A DNA stretch of 64,000 nt, taken from positions 62,001 to 126,000 of the forward strand of contig JAMZAV010000008.1 of assembly GCA_024449915.1 (NCBI GenBank), in the 5' to 3' direction. The notes beneath the pieces are model-generated. The model did not search any database. It worked only from the letters and a program-made list of their open reading frames with translations, and had not been told where the DNA came from. This stretch comes from Sweltsa coloradensis (lineage: Eukaryota; Arthropoda; Insecta; Plecoptera; Chloroperlidae). How positions within the stretch are numbered: the stretch's first letter is position 1; the number at the start of each line of letters is the position of its first letter. Position numbers and translations under genes: made by a program. Shown here piece by piece: positions 54,554-63,500 of the stretch.

Positions 54554-57500
54554 TTGCTTAACGTCTCATATTTATGCAACTTGGCTAATCGAGACGAAGG
54601 GAGGGACGTGAGGGGTGACGCGGGGGGACAAGGGGTGGACGGCCTGTGCTGGTCAGAACCAGCCACAAGCGTATGGGGAGGGCAGGGGTTCCCCCACGTC
54701 GTGGTCGTCTCCGTCTGTGTCATCATCCGTCCGTGTTGTCATTGTCGTCGCCGTCGGGGAGGTAGTCAAAGGGAAGGGTAAAGTTCCCCGACGATCAATG
54801 CCATTAGATTATAATAGCTTATTAATAGGATTATTTACGAATCAATGTGTTCCTGAAATGTACATTTTGTTTTAAATGCCATGAATCTACGTTGACATAA
54901 GTTGATATTGCATTAATTATAGTGGTGTGTGGGTACCAGAAATGTCGTGTCGGATCAGGTATTTGGGGGTCGCCCATTGTCAAAAAAGTTACCTGATTTT
55001 CGGGTAACAAAATATATTCATAGTAAATGGTGGAGGTGCCGGTCCAGACAATTTTTATTTATAACAATACAAAATGCCATTTTAAAAAATTCCGACATTT
55101 TTACGTGCAATATTATAACGGTCTTTCCCTTCCCGACTTGAAAACCCGAAGCAGTTTACAAACCCGACCCGACCCGACTGACGAAACATCTATCCGGCAC
55201 AGTCCTAAGTAATTGTAAGTTGCATTTCTGTTTCCTTTGCTTGCACCTATTTCCTAGAAATTGTTGTAATAGATCAAGGACTTCCTCAGTATTCTACATC
55301 CACGCTGAGTAAGCGTGAATAGAGCTCAGACAGAGTTATGCAATTTGTCGGATTTTGACATTTGCTTTAATAATAACTCGTGTTATTTTCCTTTCTTCGT
55401 CTTTTTTACTACAAACTTGCCGATAAAAACAAGCGAAAACGAAAACAGTATGTCATTTTTTGAAAAATTATTTTCTTCTGATCAAATTTGTTTTAAGGTG
55501 TTTCTATTTTTTAAACACGCTGCAGTAGCGATCACTAGGTCACAGGTGGTATGAGCGATTTAAAAACAGTGGCGACTAAGACTTGTGCACATATTGCAAT
55601 TCCCTATAGATTATAAATAATATTGAATATATTACTGTTTTGCAAAACGAGGATTGCGAAAATACATTAAAAACGCCATTTTTTATTTTTATTATTTTCG
55701 AAAGTAAATTTAGGAAAAGAGAAAACCTTTCATACACACCTCTAGATATCGGTGACGGTTAATTTTGTTCGTTGTATGCAAAAAATGTAAAATAATAATA
55801 ATATTTAAATAATAATTAATAAGGTTCCAATGATGTTAAAATTGTTTGTTAAAATTTTTTGATGTTATTTTCTCATAAGAATGTATAATTTTGCTTGCTG
55901 TTCCTGCTGTTGTGTTAAAAATTTGTATGATAATGGAATATGTTTTATAATGTATGTATAATAGGGAAGTCTCACCAGTTTTAGATATTGGCGTTGGTGT
56001 ACAGAATCAGTAGATATTCACTTAATAACACCATCGCCGTAGTTTATAACAATCCAAAGTAAAAACTGTCTATTCCACAGAGGTACTAAGTTTTACGTTT
56101 ACTCTTTCCCGCGCTTTTATCGTGAAAAGATGTGTGACGTCATAACCCTATAGACATTGTTGGTAATGAATGAAATTGACCACGGTCTTCTAGATCACGG
56201 AGCTAAATTCACCTCTCGGCCGTTCACCAGCTCGTGTTAAAACAAAAGTCCATTGTTGACATTTTCTTTATAAATGTTTTCGTAAAACCATTAATCGTTA
56301 AAAATGTATACACAAATGTGCAAATGTTATATCTTGTTATACAAATTATTGTTTATTAGTATTTCTTAATCATACTACAAACAAATTTTATTCTAAAAGT
56401 GCTTCTAGAAGTAAGATAATCATCAAAAATGCTGTTTATTCAATGACCACACGGTGATTGGTTGTAGGGTTATGACGTATTGCCCTGTTTTTCCCGCCAT
56501 TATTACGCTAAAACTTTAAGCTCACTTTAGTGACTGAAAATATTTTTGAAATAACGAAAATGTTATATTTATGTAATCAGAAACTGGCCCTGAATATAGT
56601 AGAATAATAAAAAATATTTGTGAGTCTTCCCTATTATGTAGGCTATAAAATTTGTGTATGAAAATTGGAAATTGAATGCGGAAATCAATTGAATATCATA
56701 TACAATAATATAATGTATATTATACAATTACAAGTGAAGGCTAATTGAAGCTATTAAAAGTTAAAACCAATCTTATATTTTATCTCAATGTGAAGACGAA
56801 AATGTCTGACAGTTTTCGAAACGTTGTTTTTATAAATTGTTATCCACTGAACTGCAAAAAAACAATCAGAAATAATGAGTTTGTTTCAAGGAATTGAGGG
56901 AATTAGTGGTGGAGGACACACAACGTTGTGTCTTACTCTTATCGGGTCTTATCTACTAGAACTGCTAATTACGGCAGTGGTATGAACTATGAATTGGGAG
57001 ACATCCTTTACCTTAGGAGTAGGTTTTACATTATTTTAATATAAACTAAGCATCCTTCATCAATTCCCGAATTAATTACTATGACAAGTAATTCAACAAC
57101 TTTTTATAGCATAAGTATATTCACATCTAAATCCAGTTGGCGTTTATCGGTCTTAGCTAATGCATTTGGAGATGTTCGTTTTGTATCAGAGCTTTGCCTA
57201 GTGCCTTCTGCGTTAACCTTGGTGGTGAGTGCGAATTGTAATGTGAGCATTCCCTTTGATAACGTTTGCCGACAGCACGACGACATCGTGGCAACAGTGT
57301 CTTGCGTTCGAAGCGTACATGCGGGGGGCAGGGGGTAACTAGAGGCGTGTGACGTCAGCTAGGAGCGAACAGTTCGTTGTATATACCATCGGTAAATACC
57401 AACACAATAGACGCGAGAAGCCGCCGTCCGCAGCGCGATCTATCCGCCAAAGTTTTCTCCAAACTTACACAGCCGCTGCAAACGCTGCAAACTTTTGTGC

Positions 57501-60500
57501 TAGTGCCTTCTTTATATTTCCTAGTGGTTATACTCTGGGTCGTCGTCGGGGAACCCCTTCCCTTTGACTACCTCCCCGACGGCGACGACAAGACAACACG
57601 GACGGATGATGACACAGACGGAGACGACCACGACGTGGGGGAACCCCTGCCCTCCCCATATGCTTGTGGCTGGTTCTGACCAGCACAGGCCTGTCCACCC
57701 CTTGTCCCCCCGCGTCATCCCTTACGTCCCACCCTTCGTCTCGATTAGCCAAGTTGCATAAATATGAGACGTAAAGCAATATCCAATTCAAAATACATTG
57801 TTTTCAACCAGTGGAGCTTTTCATACATTGTACGTCGATTTCCTGTTAATCTGTTTTGTTTACAATTTTTTATTCAAGTTGGTAACCAAACGAGTTAAAT
57901 TTTATTTACTGTAGTGTCAATAAGCCAGGTAAGACAAAATATATCTTCAAAATGTGTCCTAAGGGAAGATTTACCTTTCTTCATTTAAAAAAAATATTAC
58001 ATTTTAAAATGAGTTGTAGTTCAAGTTTTCACAGGAAACCTTCCCAGGAATAACTTGTCCCTCTTTAGTTAAATGACTTTAAGTTTAAGTAATGCGAGAG
58101 AATAGTTGGTAGGGAACACCTGTGGGTTATTTAATAGGGCTCAATCTCAGCGTACGCCCTGTGACCGAGGATTGTGAGCTACCTCTAACGGTTTAGCTTA
58201 GTGACGTCACCGAGATCAACTACCTTGCTCTTCCAGTTCATCTTCATTCTCCGTCTCAGTGAGCAGCGTCAGTACTTGTCGGGTCTTCGTGCGGGCACCG
58301 CTGTTGTGCTTTGAGAACGGCTGGAATGTGTGAAGTTCTTCGCAATCAATCTTTCTGTAGATCTTATTGTCGATTGTGAGTTCGCATTTACTGGTCGACC
58401 TTATGATTGGAGTTGATTGCAAACTCTGAAAAAACAACAAATCGTAAACAATATTCTTTAAACGGGAATAATTACCCATGATTTTGAAGGATGGAATCAT
58501 CTGGTTTTATTTAAAACAACCAGAGAAGGTTTTTAAATCTCTCATTTTCTGCTTTACGTTTTTAATATTTTTCCCTAGTTATAATCAGCAAACATAATTT
58601 GGTAATTTTGCATTGTAGTAGTACTAAATCTATGGTGGTACATGCCCGGATGTGTGATAATCTTAGTAAATTGACGTGTTATTGATTTTAAGCTATTGAT
58701 AACTAAATATTACTTACAAGCATGCGTACATATTGAATAAATACGACAGTATCGATACCACCCCCAAATGGCAACTAAGGTTAAGGGGCCCCTCCTATTT
58801 ACCATCATGAAACTACAAGTTTGTACCTAATATAGGGTATATTAGCTTAAGACTTTTTCGGGCTTTTACCGCTACATAGTATAATTATTAACTACTACAT
58901 TTAAAAGTGTTGAAGTTCATAGAGATAAAAATATTAAGTGTATGTGTTCAAAAAATTGCGTGACGTTCATTCAAAGATAATATTGAAGTGACTTTTGATG
59001 ATATCAACTCCTGAATTAATGTTTATAAACAATTGAGTGGACAAAACTCTATTATTCACTATTTTAATTTAATGATTTTTCGTTGTGATTTAAAAATCAA
59101 CAACATGAGAATGAGAAACTTAATAGTACATAACAATCATGTTTCCAGCTTATTCAAGAGCAAAACTAATATTGAAATAAATGTGCAAATTATTTTTAAT
59201 GTTCTTCCTAACTCACCGATGAGAAGACGTATGGCGTCGTCTGCACCACGGAATGGTGTCTATACCTGTTGGTGCAGGTTGAAATATCCTTCGTCTTCTC
59301 TATCGCCAGACTGGTTTCTCTCGCCCCCAGGAGAGTGTACGAGGTCTCGCAGTTGCCATTTACATCGGTCTGGGGGACGAAATAATAAAACTATTTATGC
59401 ACACGTACTGAGAAGTTATATTTGACAGACTTAAAAGAAATGCACATTTGAAATATACAGTGGTATATAAAGAAACAGTAAGACATTGCATAAATAATAA
59501 AGTAGAAGTATGATAGTCATAAAACTATCAAAATGTGAAATTTAGAATGTGAAAGGATTGCTTCACTCTCATTGAAATTTATTCGCCGGTGTGCTGAAAC
59601 TCGCAACTGTGCAGTGCTTATATGGAATAAAATAGAAGTAACATTTTAATTAAATATATCTTCTTAGTGTATTGTTCACCCTCTAGAAGTAAATCAATGG
59701 CTTGGTATAGTAGAAACAAGTCCACATCTTGATTTATTTATGGTCGATGGTACATATGTATTATATTATTTGTTAACCTAATTAAAAGGACAGATATACA
59801 ATTAAAATTTAAATTACAGAAACAACGTTTCTGTTTCGAGGTCTAGGCTTTTAGCTTTTTGATTGGTTTTTCATCACTATCAGTTGACGTTGTGACTTAA
59901 CACTTATTTTCTCATAAATGCAATATTCAAAAGTTTAGCGATAACACATTGAGTAAAGTTAATATTACTTAAACACAATTCAAGCCTTTAATCGATTGAT
60001 TTATTATAAAAATTACCATTCAAGCTAAGAATAAAATTTTAGAGAAACGTTGGTCGGTTAAATCCCTAAAATAAAAATATATTTTTGAAACAAAAACCAT
60101 TTTTCTCATAGAGTTAGCGTATATTATTATACATTTACTAATCTGTTCCCAGCTTTGTGAATTTCCCTCCATTTATCTACCAATTGAGCTATCGGGGATT
60201 CAGACCAACATATATTTGTGTTTCTGTGAGAATGTATTGTAAACAATAGTTAATTCCACTGCGAATTAAATTATGAAAAGTGTGAAGAAATGTGTTTTAG
60301 AAAATTAAATACGAACGATATGGAATGAATGAATGCAGAGATATTGTTATCCAGACCTCGATCGCGACGTGGTCAACGTCGAACCTCTTCATAGTGTTCT
60401 GGAACGCGGAGAGGATGCCTCGCTTGAAGTTCAGGACCCAGGATGTCTCACTGGTGTTCGGGCAGATCTCAGCGATCACCCCGTCGTGGAACGAAAACCT

Positions 60501-63500
60501 GCAAAGTACACACACAACGATGAGTGAAGCTCACATTTACACATCGAGGATAATCGAGATGACAAGAGAACGGTGTACGTAGACGTACTCGAAATGTTAT
60601 ACGTTAGATCAGGAAGGCAGAACATCTGAATCAGATGTACATCTTATTCAGCGTTTTTCTTTTCATATATTATGTTACGAAAAGAAAGTTTTGTATTATT
60701 CCAACTTTTCTTTGTCTGCTTCTATGCTTTTTTTTATCATTATCTTTGTTTAAATAGCTGAAGATGTTAATGGTTTTGAAGCATGATGAAATGTTGCAAA
60801 TAAAATAATAAACGTCCACATGATAGTGACTCATTTGATTTACGTATAAAGTTTGCCAATAATAATCATATAAAATCAAACGTACGACAATCAATTACTC
60901 AATTAGGAATATAATTTCAATGCCTAGTGCATTACTTATAGGCTTCAAATAGCTTTATAATACCTTGGGGACCCCCAACAAAAACGTGTGAAACCAACAA
61001 ATTGCTAAGAAACTACAAACTACAAATCATATTTTGCATACTTGTTCACTTTAATCTCAATTTCATTAATCGGAAAACACTCCCGTAGGTGTAATGGTTC
61101 GATACCCCGCTGGGATGGATTTTGTAATTTATGGATTGAATTCTATAAAACCCTTAATCTGTTACCTAAGAATTAATAAATATTTATTTGTGTAAATTAA
61201 CAACAATTCACTCTCTTCTGTGTTATCCTTCAGGTGATAGTTAACTGTTTCCCCACAATAAGCTAAGCTGACCTCAAGGGGTATTCCGTGATGTCCCTGT
61301 CAAACTTCTCTGCATTGGGCAGGTCCGGGCTCTTGATATCTGTGTCCTCTTCTCTGTCGTAGATAGGAGCGCGCTCTGCCAGGGATATTTCGGAGATCTA
61401 CAAGCAGAACCAGACTAGTATAGTTTACCCATACATTATGTCGCAGTTACAGGCTAACTTGCTAGGTGCTGGTGTATTTGCCCTACTTAAACGACAAGAA
61501 ATGACTGGCTAGCTTAGTTAAGTTGGATGGTTCAGTCATAAGCAGATTATTTCATGAAGTTGGTACTTGCCTCACTTGAACAGTAAGACAATAAATATGT
61601 CTCGTACAAATCGCAATTTCACACATTTTGCTAACTTTTTCAGTTGTTTCACTCTCCACTAGACAAATACAAAGAGCATGCGCATACTACAGATCTGTGC
61701 ATTGGGGTGTTAGGCAAGAAGGATAATACTACTTGCTAATGTTTAATAATATATTTACAAGACTTTCAATTAATAAATAAAACCAAAAAATACAGATGTA
61801 GCTATTTTTTTTTTTTGAGGTCCCCGATTGATTTCAACCACAGGTAATCCTGAAGGAAAGTCTTTTTCAAGGTATATTTAGTCGTTAATACGAATGCTAG
61901 GGTTTCAGTCCTCTTAAACATCTCTTGGACATTCTCTTCACAATTATCTTAATCCAAAATACCGAGTTGGACACCTGAAGAGGGGCATTGCCCATGGACA
62001 AGAACACACAGGAAATGAAAAATAAATACAAAAATTACAAAGATCTGTGAACGTGCAAGTTAGTTCCCGACACGTTACCTTGAGAATTCCTTCACAGCGC
62101 GTCAAGAACTCCAGCTCCACAGTAGCGTCCACGTGGAAGCGCGAGTCATTCTTACTCGTCCCGGCGAACTCGGTGATCACATCAACTGAATACTGATACT
62201 TGTAGTGTGTTTCGGCCTGGTACAGAAACTTGCCGTCGGCTGAAATAGGACATGTCGGGATAGTATTATCTTTTTTCACATTCATTCACACGAAAATCGG
62301 TTTATATTCAATATAAATTGAAGCTGAATTCGACCTTTCAACATTTTTCAGCGTCAAAATAATTCCTTGTCAATCTCTGGTAACTTAATATTTTCATGTT
62401 GTCATCAGAGCTGACGAACAAATCGACGAGGCAAGTAAATATAAATGAATATGAAGTACACTTTGAAAATATTTAAATCGTTGTCGTTATAGTGCTCTGA
62501 AACTAACGCCAAACCAAACTAACGCCGAAGTCTCGACGAGACCCTCAAACTCATCCCGTATTGTTTATCATCCTATTTGTAACATGCTTCTTTCAATGTT
62601 GTTGGTCGTGGTCGTGGTCGTGGACGTGTACGAATCAACGCTCTTGTTAGCTTAAAAGGTTTTGTGATATAAGTGAACTGGGGGAATATTTATTATCTGA
62701 ACCTGAAACGACAACCTTGTCGGCCAACACTGACAACTTAGTAAGGAGAATATTACTCATGCATAGCGGCGTCGTCTAATATAATATTTGCGTGTCACTG
62801 AAGCAAATGTTATGGGGTTCTGTTTAGTAAGTTGTCACTTTCGATCGACAAGTTGTCTCAGTTGTTAGTAGACACCCCCCCCCCCCCAGATCTCATATTT
62901 CAAATATTTTGTTATAAAAATATCAAAACAGTGTCACAAGTCGGAACGTGTTCTAAGCTTCTAGCAAGTTTGAACTTATGATTGCACTGTTTCTTGCTTA
63001 CCCAATACATAGAGCCCAGTCAGGATGAGTTGTGACAGGAATGTTACAAACATAATCACCACCCACACAGATCGCTCTAGGAGATCCTTGGTTTCTGTTG
63101 CAGTTGTAATTATTGATGTGGTGTTACTTGGGAATTAAAGCTCTCATGTATAAACCCGCAGACAGAAGTAATGTAAATATTATTTAGCGCTTACATTGTT
63201 ATGTTTACTCTCAAACTATTCTGAGAATAGATAACAATACGTTGATGAGCAACAACGATTAGCAGCCATGACATAAATATGTGCAGAAGAGCGATTGCTA
63301 CTATAACATAGTTAACCAAGGTTTATTTTCTGACCGTGGGTGAACGTCACACAGCGACTGAACTTGCTCTTAAGTCGCCATTACACTTACAGTCTTCTAC
63401 CAGAGTACCTAGTTGTTTCATTAGAGATTCAAACTGAAATTGCATTACAAGTAACGTTATGTTAATAATGATAAGTATTAATTAAACCACACTGAAACAA

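Larger units (their letters stand above)
57789..62078. other. Introns 2-6, remaining sequence
   Basis: AT-rich with two tRNA-like fragments listed separately; no other elements recognised. Confidence 0.45.

Noticed and set aside
54615..54875. Arg/Gly-rich frames in the GC-rich inverted repeats
   Set aside because: Several frames are open at once because of base composition; no conserved protein is visible.
59033..59425. 130-codon plus-strand frame
   Set aside because: It overlaps exon 5 on the other strand; a shadow of the real coding sequence.
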